Below are positions 48,384 to 57,743 of a stretch of DNA of 64,000 bases, in pieces (positions within the stretch are counted from its first letter, which is position 1; every line of letters begins with the position of its first letter). The stretch comes from Nakamurella deserti (GTDB lineage Bacteria > Actinomycetota > Actinomycetes > Mycobacteriales > Nakamurellaceae): assembly GCF_003260015.1 (NCBI RefSeq), contig NZ_QCXS01000002.1, forward strand, positions 2,604,001 through 2,668,000. Direction: 5' to 3'. The position numbers were made by a program, and so were the translations under genes. The notes under the pieces were generated by a model. That model saw only the letters and a program-made list of their open reading frames with translations, searched no databases and was not told the DNA's origin.

Positions 48384-49427
48384 ATGAGCAGCACCGTCCC
48401 CGCCTACGCCGCCCCCGCCGAAGGCGCACCGCTGGTTCCCACCACGATCCAGCGCCGCGACGTCGGCCCCCGCGACGTCCGCATCGATGTCACCTACGCC
48501 GGCATCTGCCACTCCGACATCCACACCGTCCAGGGCGACTGGGGTCCTCAGACCTACCCGCTCACCCCCGGACACGAGATCTTCGGTCACGTCGCCGAGG
48601 TCGGTTCCGAGGTCACCACCCACCAGGTCGGCGATCGGGTCGGCGTCGGCTGCATGGTCAACTCGTGCGGCGAGTGCCGCAACTGCGTCCGCGGCGAGCA
48701 GCAGTTCTGCCTCGAGGGCGCGGTCTTCACCTACGGCGACACCGACCGCGACGGCACCATCACCCAGGGCGGGTACGCGACCTCGGTCGTCGTCGACGCG
48801 GGTTTCGTGCTGTCGGTCCCCGAGGGCATCGACGCCGAGCAGGCGGCGCCGCTGCTGTGCGCCGGCGTCACCACCTACAACCCGCTCAAGCACTGGGGCG
48901 CAGGCCCCGGCAAGCAGGTCGCCGTCGTCGGGCTCGGCGGCCTGGGGCATATGGCGGTCAAGCTCGCCCATGCCATGGGCGCCGAGGTGACCGTGCTGTC
49001 GCAGTCGCTGAAGAAGCAGGAGGACGGTCTGGCCCTGGGCGCGGACCACTACTACGCCACCTCCGACCCGGCCACCTTCGAGACCCTGGCCGGTCGGTTC
49101 GACATCATCATCAACACCGTCAGCGCCGACCTCGACATCCCCGCCTTCGTCGGGCTGCTCGACATCGGCGGGGCGATGAGCAACGTCGGCGCGGCTCCCA
49201 ACCCGATGTCGGTCAGCAGCGGACAGCTGGCCGGGCACAAGTCGGTCACCGGCTCCCTCATCGGTGGCATCCCGGTGACCCAGGAGATGCTCGACTTCTG
49301 TGCCGCACACGGCATCGGCGCCGAGGTCGAGGTCATCCCCGCCGACAAGATCAACGAGGCCTACGAGCGGGTGCTGGCCTCCGACGTCCGCTACCGCTTC
49401 GTCATCGACGCCACGACCCTGGGCTGA
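48384..49427 (+). CDS. Zinc-dependent NAD(P) alcohol dehydrogenase
   Basis: A 347-residue medium-chain dehydrogenase of the cinnamyl-alcohol/YahK type. Catalytic zinc ligands are in GICHSDIH (Cys, near 41) and GHEIFGHV (His-Glu, near 63). The structural zinc site is CGECRNC...C near 95-109. The coenzyme motif VVGLGGLGHMAVKLA is near 180. Relatives reduce a range of aldehydes with NADPH. GAGGAGCATCTCC leads to ATG 48384. It is divergent from dnaK, across about 307 bp that include the HAIR site; a perfect hairpin follows the gene. Confidence 0.92.
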   Translation: MSSTVPAYAAPAEGAPLVPTTIQRRDVGPRDVRIDVTYAGICHSDIHTVQGDWGPQTYPLTPGHEIFGHVAEVGSEVTTHQVGDRVGVGCMVNSCGECRNCVRGEQQFCLEGAVFTYGDTDRDGTITQGGYATSVVVDAGFVLSVPEGIDAEQAAPLLCAGVTTYNPLKHWGAGPGKQVAVVGLGGLGHMAVKLAHAMGAEVTVLSQSLKKQEDGLALGADHYYATSDPATFETLAGRFDIIINTVSADLDIPAFVGLLDIGGAMSNVGAAPNPMSVSSGQLAGHKSVTGSLIGGIPVTQEMLDFCAAHGIGAEVEVIPADKINEAYERVLASDVRYRFVIDATTLG

Positions 49428-49450
49428 GCGAGCGGCTCGTCCTGCTCCGA

Positions 49451-49478
49451 CGCCCGCCGGGGTCAGCCCCGGCGGGCG
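49451..49478. terminator. Bidirectional hairpin between ADH and deaminase genes
   Basis: CGCCCGCCGGGG (49451-49462), loop TCAG and CCCCGGCGGGCG (49467-49478) form a perfect 12-bp stem. The loop contains the stop codon of the converging deaminase gene, so the right arm is also coding sequence. Confidence 0.8.
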
Positions 49479-50059
49479 TTGTAGACCAGCGCGCGGCCCT
49501 GGCCGTAGGCGGTGTAGGTCGCGATGGCACCCTCGCGCAGCACGTCCTGCTCCACGGTGATGCCCCGCTGCTCGAGCTGCTCCGCCCAGTCGGCGACGAC
49601 CGGACCCTCGTCGAACCCGGTGAGCTCCTCGAGCTCCGGTCCGTCGCCCGCCACCACCAGCTTCTGCACGCCCGACCACAGGAACGCCCCGAAACACATC
49701 GCGCACGGCCGCCAGTTGACCACCAGCTCCAGACCGGGCCGCACCGCGGCGAGGTCCCAGCTGCCCACGGCGGCCTGCGCGAGACTGATCGCGGTGACCT
49801 CCGCGTGCGCCGACGACAGCCCGCTGGACAGCACCACGTTGACCCCGACGCTGACGATCTCGCCGGTGAAGGTGTCGGCGACGACGGCCGCGAACGGCCC
49901 GCCGTTGCCGGCCACCCAGTTGCGGTCGGCGAGCGCGTGGACCAGCGCCATCCGCTCCGCCGACGACGTCAGCGGCGCCTCGTAGTCGTCCAGGAACGGC
50001 CACACCCACGGTGGCAACTCAGCGTGGAATCCGGTGGCCATCGATTCGGTGTCGATCAT
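49463..50059 (-). CDS. CMP/dCMP deaminase-family nucleoside deaminase
   Basis: A 198-residue zinc deaminase. The active site reads SAHAEVTAI near residue 88 (His ligand and catalytic Glu) and RPCAMCFGAF near 118 (two Cys ligands). It resembles guanine deaminase or tRNA adenosine deaminase relatives, but is longer, with N- and C-terminal extensions. It would deaminate a purine or nucleoside. ATG 50059 or 50041 may be the start; neither has a strong ribosome site. Confidence 0.87.
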   Translation of the reverse strand: MIDTESMATGFHAELPPWVWPFLDDYEAPLTSSAERMALVHALADRNWVAGNGGPFAAVVADTFTGEIVSVGVNVVLSSGLSSAHAEVTAISLAQAAVGSWDLAAVRPGLELVVNWRPCAMCFGAFLWSGVQKLVVAGDGPELEELTGFDEGPVVADWAEQLEQRGITVEQDVLREGAIATYTAYGQGRALVYNARRG

Positions 50060-50105
50060 GGGCCGAGCCTACGACCGGGGGCCGCGAGCGGCCCGGCGGG
50101 AGCGC

Positions 50106-50978
50106 TCAGACCTCGTCGCGCCAGCTGTGCTGCGGGTCGAAGCCCAGCAGCCGGCGCGCCTTGCCGATGCTCAGCAGGGTCTCGTTCGCCCCGACCTCAC
50201 CGGTGATTCCGACGCCCGGGAAGACCTCCTCGACGAGTTCGGCGTTGGGTCGGCTCATCACCGTGTCGGCGGCGGCGATGATGAAGACCTCCCGGCCGGT
50301 GACCTCGGCGGTGAGGGCTTTGCGGACCGCCTGGGCGCCGTCCCTGGCGTCGATGTAACCCCACAGGTTCCACTTGCGCAGGGTCGCGTCGGCGTCGAAC
50401 GACGGGAACGCGGCGTACTCGGCGGGCTCCATGACGTTGGAGAAGCGCAGGCCGATCATCGTCAGCTCCTGGTCCCAGCGGCAGAACTGCTCGGCCATCG
50501 ACTCCTCGAGCCGCTTGGACAGCGAGTACGACGATTCCGGCCGCGGCGGGTACTCCTCGTCCACGGGGATGTACGGCGGCGGGGTGTCGAAGGGCAGGCC
50601 GAGCACCGTCTCGCTGGAGGCCCACACCACGCGCTTGATGCCGCACGCCTTCGCCGCGGCGAACACGTTGTAGGTCGCGGTGATGTTGTTGGTGAACAAG
50701 GCCGCGTTGGGCACCAGACCGGGGGCCGGGACGGCCCCCAGGTGCACCACCGCATCGACCCCGCTATGACGGTCGTCGATGGCGTGCAGGGACTCGAACA
50801 CCTGCCCGTAGTCGGTGAGATCCACCCGCACGAAAGGATTGCCGGCGTCGGCGGGCGGGGTCATCCGGTCGAGGTTGACCACGGTGTACCCGTGCTCGAC
50901 GAGGTCGCGGACGACCGCACGGCCCAGCTTGCCGCTGCCGCCGGTGACGGCGACGGTCGTGATGCGGCGGTCGGTCAT
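50106..50978 (-). CDS. NAD-dependent epimerase/dehydratase family protein
   Basis: A 290-residue extended SDR. The NAD motif TGGSGKLGRAVVRDL is at residues 12-26, HLGAVPAPG near 77, catalytic Ser in SSETVLG near 115 and YSLSK near 144. These proteins modify nucleotide sugars or reduce/oxidise uronates; a relation to uronate dehydrogenases is possible. It overlaps the GNAT gene by 4 bp and is translated with it. Confidence 0.88.
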   Translation of the reverse strand: MTDRRITTVAVTGGSGKLGRAVVRDLVEHGYTVVNLDRMTPPADAGNPFVRVDLTDYGQVFESLHAIDDRHSGVDAVVHLGAVPAPGLVPNAALFTNNITATYNVFAAAKACGIKRVVWASSETVLGLPFDTPPPYIPVDEEYPPRPESSYSLSKRLEESMAEQFCRWDQELTMIGLRFSNVMEPAEYAAFPSFDADATLRKWNLWGYIDARDGAQAVRKALTAEVTGREVFIIAAADTVMSRPNAELVEEVFPGVGITGEVGANETLLSIGKARRLLGFDPQHSWRDEV

Positions 50979-51463
50979 GAATGCTCCTGGGGTTCGGGCA
51001 CCAGCGTCTTCGCCATGTGCACGGATCGCTCGGTGTACCCGAGTGAGGTGTAGAGGGCGCGGGCGACCGCGTTGCCGCCGAACACGTTCAGCTCGACGAC
51101 GGTCGCCCCCTGCGACTGTGCCCAACCGTGCGCCGCCAGCATCAACGCCCGCCCGAGGCCACGGCCGCGGAAGCCCTCGTCGATCTCCACGTCGTAGATC
51201 CACACGGTGGTGTCCGACCGGCGGAACAACCACAACGCGCCGACCCGGGCGCCGTCGGCGTCGTGCGCGGTGAACAGCGCATGACCCTCCGCCGGCACGC
51301 CGCCGGGGAAGAACCGGTCGTTCTGGTCGGTGGCGACGGCGGTGGCGGTGGCGTGGTCCTCGCCGCCGAACTCGACGCGCTGGGTGATGTAGCCGTCGAG
51401 CTGGACGCGGCGGAACGTGTCCAGGACGTCCGCCGTCATCGGCCGCAGGGTCACGGTGCTCAA
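50975..51463 (-). CDS. GNAT family N-acetyltransferase
   Basis: A 162-residue acetyltransferase. The acetyl-CoA loop is EGFRGRGLGRALMLAA near residue 110, preceded by VWIYDVEID and followed by VVELNVFGGNAVARALYTSLGYTE. It transfers an acetyl group to an unknown amine. The start is TTG 51463, 4 bases after GGAGG; GTG 51454 is an alternative. It heads a two-gene operon with the epimerase (4-bp overlap). Confidence 0.86.
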   Translation of the reverse strand: MSTVTLRPMTADVLDTFRRVQLDGYITQRVEFGGEDHATATAVATDQNDRFFPGGVPAEGHALFTAHDADGARVGALWLFRRSDTTVWIYDVEIDEGFRGRGLGRALMLAAHGWAQSQGATVVELNVFGGNAVARALYTSLGYTERSVHMAKTLVPEPQEHS

Positions 51464-51580
51464 GGGTCCTCCTCGCACGTCGTGCGTACCGGTGGGCGGA
51501 GCTGGGCAGACTTCCGGATCGGGAGTGCCGGTACCCCGGACCCCGGCGTCACCATCGCACCACAGGCAAGGAGATGCAGT

Positions 51581-52414
51581 ATGACCGTCCCCCATGTGCA
51601 CCTGAACAACGGCGTGGAGATCCCGCAGCTGGGCTTCGGCGTCTTCCAGATCGACCCGGCCGACACGGCCGCGGCCGTCTCCCAGGCGATCGGCGTGGGC
51701 TACCGCCACATCGACACCGCCGAGATGTACGGCAACGAGAAGGAGGTCGGTGAGGGCATCCGCGCGTCGGGCGTCGACGTCGCCGACATCTGGATCACCA
51801 GCAAGATCAACAACAATCGGCACGGTTACGACAGCACCCTGGCCGCGTTCGACCAGACCCTGACCGACCTGGGTGTCGAGCAGATCGACCTCATCCTCAT
51901 CCACTGGCCGCTGCCCGAGGCCGGCGACTTCGTCGGGACCTGGAAGGCGCTGGAGAAGGTCTACGCCGAGGGCCGGGCGCGTTCCATCGGCGTGTCCAAC
52001 TTCCAGTCCAACCACCTCAACCGGCTGGCCGACGAGTGCACCGTGGTGCCGGCGGTCAACCAGATCGAGGTGCACCCGTACCTGACGCAGGACGCGCTGC
52101 GCGCGTTCAACGCCGAGCACGGCATCGCCACCGAGGCCTGGTCGCCGATCGCCCAGGGTGGCGTGCTGAACGACCCGGTCATCAAGGGGATCGCGGCGGA
52201 GCACGGGAAGTCGACCGCACAGGTGGTGCTGCGCTGGCACGTGCAGCTGGACAACATCATCTTCCCGAAGTCGTCGTCGGCCGAGCGGATGCGCGAGAAC
52301 TTCGAGATCTTCGACTTCGAGCTGTCCCCCGCCGACATGGGCTTCATCTCGGCGCTGAACCGCGACGAGCGCACCGGGCCGGATCCGGACGTCTTCAACT
52401 ACGTCCCGGCGTGA
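51581..52414 (+). CDS. Aldo/keto reductase
   Basis: A 277-residue NADPH-dependent reductase of the 2,5-diketo-gluconate reductase type. The catalytic tetrad is visible: Asp and Tyr in RHIDTAEMYGNE near residue 45-56, Lys in ITSKIN near 76 and His in LILIHWPLP near 106-114. The coenzyme tail site is IIFPKSSSAERMRENF near 227. Relatives reduce aldehydes and small ketones. AAGGAG lies shortly before ATG 51581. It ends at a perfect terminator hairpin, convergent with the MEDS gene. Confidence 0.94.
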   Translation: MTVPHVHLNNGVEIPQLGFGVFQIDPADTAAAVSQAIGVGYRHIDTAEMYGNEKEVGEGIRASGVDVADIWITSKINNNRHGYDSTLAAFDQTLTDLGVEQIDLILIHWPLPEAGDFVGTWKALEKVYAEGRARSIGVSNFQSNHLNRLADECTVVPAVNQIEVHPYLTQDALRAFNAEHGIATEAWSPIAQGGVLNDPVIKGIAAEHGKSTAQVVLRWHVQLDNIIFPKSSSAERMRENFEIFDFELSPADMGFISALNRDERTGPDPDVFNYVPA

Positions 52415-52420
52415 CACCCC

Positions 52421-52465
52421 CGACGACCGCCGCGCCCGGCTCACCCGCCGGCGCGGCGGTCGTCG
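52421..52465. terminator. Bidirectional hairpin after the aldo/keto reductase
   Basis: CGACGACCGCCGCGCC (52421-52436) and GGCGCGGCGGTCGTCG (52450-52465) form a perfect 16-bp stem with a 13-base loop between two convergent genes. Confidence 0.88.
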
Positions 52466-52520
52466 TGTGTCCGGAGTCGGATGTGGCGGGGTGGCGGGCA
52501 CGGACCGTGGGCGTCGGCGT

Positions 52521-53441
52521 TCAGCGCCAGGTGTGCACCCGCACGGTGGTGCCGGCTTCGGTCGAGCGGACCTGGATGAGATCCGAGGTCTGATTGGCCA
52601 ACCACAGGCCCTTGCGGGCGGCCCGGGTGGTGGTGGGGACCCGGCCGACCACGGGCGCCGCGACCAGCGGGTCCTCGATCTCGCAGACCACCGCGTCGGC
52701 GTCGGTCCACACGCGCAGGACGGCGGTGTCACCGACGGTCGCGTCGGAGGCGAGCTCGCGCATCGCCGCGGCCAGCCGGTGCGACCGCTCGACGCTGAGG
52801 CCGGCGCGGAACGCGGTGGCCAGCACCCGGTTGGCGACCTCCCCGATCTCCGCCCGCCGGAACGTGCGCACCTCGGCGTCGTCGGGCGCCGGCGGCAGCG
52901 CCCGGCGGAACATGTTCTCGACGTACCAGGCGCCCGTGTAGCCGGTGCTGCCGCGGTAGTCGCCCTTCTCCAGCATCACCGGATGGCTGTGCGCGGCGTG
53001 CTCGGCAACCTCGGGGTCGCCGGTGGACGCGTCGTAGGGGCAGATCAGCCAGAGCGGCGCGTCCGGCGGGATCACCAGGTTGATCAGGCCCTCGTGCAAC
53101 CGGGACTCGACGATCTCGACGTCACGGCGGCCCGCCCAGACCGGCTGCCCCAGGACCCGCATGGCGCGGCCGTCGTGGTGGTGGCTCTCGACCAGCGTGG
53201 TGAGCGCGGGCATGATCCGGGCCGGGTTGGCGGCCAGGTCGCTCATGTCGACGAACGCCACCTCGCCGGCCGCGTCCCCGAGCCGCTCCCGGATCTCGTC
53301 GCCGGCGGGCTCGACCACCGCGACCAGCACGTGCTCGCCCCGCTCGACACCCTCCCGGAGGAAAGGCACCACCGTGTCGAGGTACTCGTCGTGGTCGTGG
53401 TAGAGCAATGCCTCGTGGCGGAAGCTCTGATGTGCGGGCAC
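52521..53441 (-). CDS. MEDS and HATPase (anti-sigma-like) regulator
   Basis: A 306-residue protein. Residues about 8-165 form a MEDS sensory domain (HEALLYHDHDEYLDTVVPFLREG at the start, PYDAST near 137). Residues about 185-306 resemble an RsbW/SpoIIAB-like ATPase (RLAAAMRELASDATVGD, then a short nucleotide-binding end GLWLANQTSDLIQVRS). Such MEDS-HATPase proteins are common in actinobacteria and are thought to control alternative sigma factors through anti-sigma antagonists. No partner gene lies beside it; the SigE-family gene is far away at 5.3 kb. Confidence 0.82.
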   Translation of the reverse strand: MPAHQSFRHEALLYHDHDEYLDTVVPFLREGVERGEHVLVAVVEPAGDEIRERLGDAAGEVAFVDMSDLAANPARIMPALTTLVESHHHDGRAMRVLGQPVWAGRRDVEIVESRLHEGLINLVIPPDAPLWLICPYDASTGDPEVAEHAAHSHPVMLEKGDYRGSTGYTGAWYVENMFRRALPPAPDDAEVRTFRRAEIGEVANRVLATAFRAGLSVERSHRLAAAMRELASDATVGDTAVLRVWTDADAVVCEIEDPLVAAPVVGRVPTTTRAARKGLWLANQTSDLIQVRSTEAGTTVRVHTWR

Positions 53442-53560
53442 GGCGGCAGCCTAGCCGCTGCAGATGTGCACGAGTGAGGTAAACGTGACCCCCGGTTGAT
53501 CGTCGCAGCGACACCGTGACGTATGCCTGCGGACAGTCACCGGCTGGTCACGGACCCCGC

Positions 53561-54181
53561 TCAGTCGGCTCGCAACACCGTGACGCACCAGTCGGCGTCG
53601 GCCGTCCACGGTACGAGGTCCCAGGTGGCGAAGCGGTGCTCGACGGTGAGGCCGAGTGCCGCGGCGTCGACGTCCAGCGCGTCGACGCGGTAGTCCCGGT
53701 CGGTGGCGAAGCCGGCGACGATCCGCCCGGCCGGCCGGAGCAGGCCGCGCAGCACCGCCAGGACCTGCCGCTCGGTGCCGGGCGCCAGGTAGACCAGCAC
53801 GTTGCCGGGCAGCGCCACCAGGTCGAACGCGGTCGGCGCCCCGGCGGCGGCGAGCAGATCCGGGGTCAGCGTCAGCAGGTCGGCGGCCACGTAGGACGAC
53901 CCGGGGTACCACGCCCGCGCGGCGGCGAGCAGCCCCTCGTCCCGGTCCACGCCGACGGCGCGGTGCCCACGGCGGCGCAGCGCGTCGGTGACCCGACCGG
54001 TCCCGCAGCCGGCGTCGAGCACCGCGGCACCCCGGGGCAGCATCGCGTCCAGCAGCCGGGCCTCGCCGTCCAGGTCGGCGCCGGAGGCCACCAGCTCGGC
54101 GAACCGTTCGCGGTAGCCGGTCCAGCGCTCACCGACGGTCTCGGTCTGCCAGCGGGTGGGTGGGTTCTGCTGCGTCGTCAT
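53561..54181 (-). CDS. Class I SAM-dependent methyltransferase
   Basis: A 206-residue methyltransferase. Motif I is VLDAGCGTGRVTDALRRRG near residue 55, with VGVDRDEG as the acidic end of beta-2 and FDLVALPGNVLVYLAPG as motif II. The substrate is unknown. It overlaps the VanZ gene end by 4 bp (ATGA) and is translated with it. Between its end and the MEDS gene there are about 120 bp with nothing recognised. Confidence 0.9.
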   Translation of the reverse strand: MTTQQNPPTRWQTETVGERWTGYRERFAELVASGADLDGEARLLDAMLPRGAAVLDAGCGTGRVTDALRRRGHRAVGVDRDEGLLAAARAWYPGSSYVAADLLTLTPDLLAAAGAPTAFDLVALPGNVLVYLAPGTERQVLAVLRGLLRPAGRIVAGFATDRDYRVDALDVDAAALGLTVEHRFATWDLVPWTADADWCVTVLRAD

Positions 54182-54711
54182 CCCGTCCAGGATGGGCCGT
54201 CGGCGGCCCGGTCGACGACACCGGCGGCGGCGCGGCGGCCCGAAGTGCGCTCGGTGAGGTGCACCAGCAGCAGCACCCCGAGCAGCGCGCCGACGGTGTT
54301 GGACAGCACGTCGGACACCGACGAGACGCGTTCCGGGATGAACAGCTGCACCGTCTCGATAACGACCGACCCGGCGGCGGCAACGGGCACCACCCAGTGC
54401 CGCAGCGCCGGCCGGACGGCCGCGGCGAACAGGAACCCGATCGGCAGGAACATCAGCAGATTCGAGCCCCACTCGACCGTGTCGTAGGTGAGGAAGCGGG
54501 GCTGGGCGCCGCTGGCCTGCCACACGGCGGACCAGTGGTGCAACCACGACTGGCCGTGCCGCGCCGGCGGGCCGGGGGTGAAGACGATCAGCCCCGACAC
54601 GAACACCGTGAGACCGAGCAGCACCAGCGCGACCAGACGCAGCCGGTGTGCGACCGGACGCCCCTCCAGCCGCTCCTCACGCAACGTCACCAGAGCCGGG
54701 GGAACGTGCAC
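54178..54711 (-). CDS. VanZ family membrane protein
   Basis: A 177-residue protein with four to five hydrophobic segments. The family region is VEWGSNLLMFLPIGFLFAAAV near residue 80, followed by AAGSVVIETVQLFIPERVSSVSDVLSNTVGALLG. VanZ itself gives low-level teicoplanin resistance in enterococci; most relatives have no known role. GTG 54711 is chosen because GGGAGG lies 8 bases before it. It heads a two-gene unit with the methyltransferase. Confidence 0.86.
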   Translation of the reverse strand: MHVPPALVTLREERLEGRPVAHRLRLVALVLLGLTVFVSGLIVFTPGPPARHGQSWLHHWSAVWQASGAQPRFLTYDTVEWGSNLLMFLPIGFLFAAAVRPALRHWVVPVAAAGSVVIETVQLFIPERVSSVSDVLSNTVGALLGVLLLVHLTERTSGRRAAAGVVDRAADGPSWTG

Positions 54712-54836
54712 CGTTCCATCCTCCCGGGGGACCCCCCGGCCGCACCGGTGACCGCCCGGAATGTGCCGGACGTCTCGACGGCGGAACCTGCCGGGATGCC
54801 ACTGCCGTCCCGGCACCGGAGGTTTACCGTTTCCCC

Positions 54837-55547
54837 ATGCAGACCCAACTCCGCCACAACCCGTCCTTCAGCGTCGCGCGGCTCATCCTGGCTCCCAACG
54901 AGCCGGTCCGCGTCGAGGGCGGGGCCATGATGGCCCACAGTCAGGGCGTCCAGATCGAAGCCAGGGCTGACGGCGGCATCATGGCCGGGCTCAAGCGGTC
55001 GGTGCTGGCGGGCGAGTCGTTCTTCGTCACCACCTACACCGCGCCCCCGCAGGGCGGCTGGGTCGACGTCGCCGGGGTGCTGCCCGGCGACGTCCTGCCC
55101 ATCGACATCCAGCCCGACCGGCCGTACTACATCGCCCGCGGCAACTGGATCGCCAACTCCCACGGCACGCAGATCGACACCCAGTGGGGCGGCCGCGCGA
55201 ACCTGTTCGGCGGCGAGGGCGGCTTCGGCATCCGCTGCAGCGGTCAGGGCACCGCGGTGGTGAGCGTCTACGGCGCCATCGACGTCTTCGACCTGGCCCC
55301 CGGCCAGCAGGTCACCGTCGACACCGGGCACGTCGTCGCCTACGACCTCAACATCCAGTTCCAGATGCGGCGCGCGGTCCAGGGCCGGACCGTGCAGACG
55401 ATGAAGTCCGGGGAGGGGTTCGTGTTCGACTTCGCCGGCCCGGGCCGAGTCATCCTGCAGAGTCGTAATCCGTCGGCGTTCGCCGCCTGGGCGGCGTCGT
55501 TGGCTCCCGGCAACAGCCCCAAGGGGGGATTGGGCTTCCTCCGATGA
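54837..55547 (+). CDS. AIM24/TIGR00266 family protein
   Basis: A 236-residue, beta-rich, Gly-rich protein without signal or membrane segments. Features of the family are VRVEGGAMMAHSQGVQIEAR near residue 25, GGIMAGLKRSVLAGESFFVTTY near 46 and PGQQVTVDTGHVVAYD near 155. The fold is a duplicated beta-helix-like barrel. In yeast AIM24 is a mitochondrial membrane-organising protein; bacterial members have no settled role. ATG 54837 follows GGAGG at some distance. Spacing of 54 bp to the trehalase gene allows one transcript. Confidence 0.88.
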   Translation: MQTQLRHNPSFSVARLILAPNEPVRVEGGAMMAHSQGVQIEARADGGIMAGLKRSVLAGESFFVTTYTAPPQGGWVDVAGVLPGDVLPIDIQPDRPYYIARGNWIANSHGTQIDTQWGGRANLFGGEGGFGIRCSGQGTAVVSVYGAIDVFDLAPGQQVTVDTGHVVAYDLNIQFQMRRAVQGRTVQTMKSGEGFVFDFAGPGRVILQSRNPSAFAAWAASLAPGNSPKGGLGFLR

Positions 55548-55601
55548 GCGCGCCACCCGCCGGGGTCTCGTGACCAGCCGCGATGGCGTCAGAATGGGTG
55601 C

Positions 55602-57707
55602 ATGAGCCTCGATCCGCTGCCCCCGCCGCCCACCGACGACGGAACCGGCTCGGTCGCGTCGACGACGCGCGGTCTGGACGGCGAGAACGACCATCCGATC
55701 CTGAACCTGGGGCGTGCCGTGAATGACAAGGGGCATCCGTTGACCGCCACCGGCCATCCGCTGGGTGCGTCGGCGACGCCGGGCGGGGGCAGCTCGCACC
55801 CGGTCATGGCGACCAGTGACGGTCGGATCAGCGACGCGTTCCCCAACATCGCCGACTACGCATTCCTCTCCGACTGCGAGACGAACTGCCTCATCGCCCC
55901 GTCGGGTGCGGTGGAGTGGCTGTGCATCCCACGGCCGGACTCGCCGAGCATCTTCACCGCCCTGCTGGACCGGGCGGGCGGCTTCTTCCGGCTCGGGCCC
56001 TACGGCGTCCAGGTCCCGGCAGCACGTCGCTACCTGCCCGGGACGCTGGTGCTGGAGACGACCTGGCAGACCCCGACGGGCTGGATCATCGTGCGGGACG
56101 CGCTGATCATGGGCCCGTGGCACAACGTCCGGGAGCGGTCCAGGACCCACCGGCGCTCCCCCACCGACATCGACGCCGAGCACTGTCTGGTGCGGGTGGT
56201 GAAGTGCCTGCACGGCTCGGTGGACATCGGCCTGCACTGCGAGCCGCTGTTCGACTACGCCAAGGTCGGCCCGACCTGGGAGTACGTCGACGCCGGCTAC
56301 AACAAGATGAAGGCCTCCGCCGACGGACAGCCGACGATCGTGCTGACCTCCTCGCTGCGGATGGGCAACGAGGGCCGTACCGCACAGGCCCGCACGACCA
56401 TGCGACCCGGCGACGAGCACTTCGTGGCGCTGTCGTTCTCCGAGCTGCCCGGACCGCAGACCACCGCCGAGGCCAACGCCTACCTGCTGCGGACCAGCGA
56501 GTACTGGCGCGAATGGCTCACCCAGGGCTCGTTCCCCGACCACCCGTGGCGGTCGTACCTGCAGTCCAGTGCGCTGGCACTGAAGGGCCTGTCGTACGCG
56601 CCGACCGGTGCGCTGCTGGCCGCGGCCACCACCTCGCTGCCCGAGACCCCGGGCGGGGAACGCAACTGGGACTACCGCTACACCTGGATCCGCGACTCGA
56701 CCTTCGCGCTGTGGGGCCTGTACACCCTCGGCTTCGACCGCGAGGCCAACGACTTCTTCTTCTTCATCTCCGACGTCTGCCGGGACAACAACAACGACCT
56801 GCAGATCATGTACGGCGTCGGCGGCGAGCGGACGCTGGACGAGTTCACCCTCGACCACCTGTCCGGGTACGCCGACTCCCGGCCCGTCCGGGTCGGCAAC
56901 GGCGCCTGGGACCAGCAGCAGCACGACGTCTGGGGGGCGCTGCTGGACTCGATCTACCTGCACGCCCGGTCCCGCGAGCAGATGCCCGAGGAGCTGTGGC
57001 CGGTGGTGAAGGCGCAGGTCGAGCAGGCCGCGGCACACTGGCGGGCCCCCGACCGCGGGATCTGGGAGGTGCGCGGCGAGCCGCAGCACTTCACCTCGTC
57101 CAAGATCATGTGCTGGGTCGCCCTGGACCGGGGCGCGCGGCTCGCGCGGCTGCACGACTCACCCGGCACGGCCGAGAAGTGGCAGGCGATCGCCGACGAG
57201 ATCCACAACGACATCTGCACCCACGGCGTCGACGACCGTGGCGTGTTCGTCCAGCGCTACGGCTCCGACGCGCTGGACGCCTCGCTGCTGCTCGCGCCGC
57301 TGGTCCGGTTCCTGCCGGCCGACGACCCGCGCATCCGCGACACCGTGCTGGCCATCGCCGACGAGCTGACCGAGAGCGGGCTGGTGCTGCGCTACCGCGT
57401 CCACGAGACCGACGACGGCTTCGCCGGCGACGAGGGCACGTTCACCATCTGCTCGTTCTGGTTGGTCTCGGCGCTGGTGGAGATCGGCGAGGTGGAGCGG
57501 GCGCACCACCTGTGCAGCCGGTTGCTGTCGCACGCCTCCTCGCTGGGGCTCTACGCGGAGGAGCTGGACGCCAAGACGGGCCAGCACCTGGGCAACTTCC
57601 CGCAGGCGTTCACCCACCTGGCGCTGATCAACGCGGTCACCCATGTGATCCGCGCCCAGGCCGAGAGCCACGCCACCGGTTTCACCCCGGCCAACCGGCA
57701 GGGCTGA
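55602..57707 (+). CDS. treH: GH15 trehalase of mycobacterial type
   Basis: A 701-residue glycoside hydrolase family 15 enzyme. From residue 75 (RISDAFPNIADYAFLSDCETN) to the end it follows my recollection of mycobacterial trehalase (Rv2402) closely: ERNWDYRYTWIRDSTFALWGLYTLG, GIWEVRGEPQHFTSSK with the probable catalytic acid, and LYAEELDAKTGQHLGNFPQAFTH with the probable base. It splits trehalose into two glucose molecules in the cytoplasm. The first 70 residues are a variable low-complexity extension; no signal peptide. A glucoamylase role is the alternative, but the similarity to the mycobacterial trehalase is strong. Confidence 0.9.
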   Translation: MSLDPLPPPPTDDGTGSVASTTRGLDGENDHPILNLGRAVNDKGHPLTATGHPLGASATPGGGSSHPVMATSDGRISDAFPNIADYAFLSDCETNCLIAPSGAVEWLCIPRPDSPSIFTALLDRAGGFFRLGPYGVQVPAARRYLPGTLVLETTWQTPTGWIIVRDALIMGPWHNVRERSRTHRRSPTDIDAEHCLVRVVKCLHGSVDIGLHCEPLFDYAKVGPTWEYVDAGYNKMKASADGQPTIVLTSSLRMGNEGRTAQARTTMRPGDEHFVALSFSELPGPQTTAEANAYLLRTSEYWREWLTQGSFPDHPWRSYLQSSALALKGLSYAPTGALLAAATTSLPETPGGERNWDYRYTWIRDSTFALWGLYTLGFDREANDFFFFISDVCRDNNNDLQIMYGVGGERTLDEFTLDHLSGYADSRPVRVGNGAWDQQQHDVWGALLDSIYLHARSREQMPEELWPVVKAQVEQAAAHWRAPDRGIWEVRGEPQHFTSSKIMCWVALDRGARLARLHDSPGTAEKWQAIADEIHNDICTHGVDDRGVFVQRYGSDALDASLLLAPLVRFLPADDPRIRDTVLAIADELTESGLVLRYRVHETDDGFAGDEGTFTICSFWLVSALVEIGEVERAHHLCSRLLSHASSLGLYAEELDAKTGQHLGNFPQAFTHLALINAVTHVIRAQAESHATGFTPANRQG

Positions 57708-57743
57708 GCCGGCGGGCTGTACCGAAGGGCCGTAGGGCTGGAC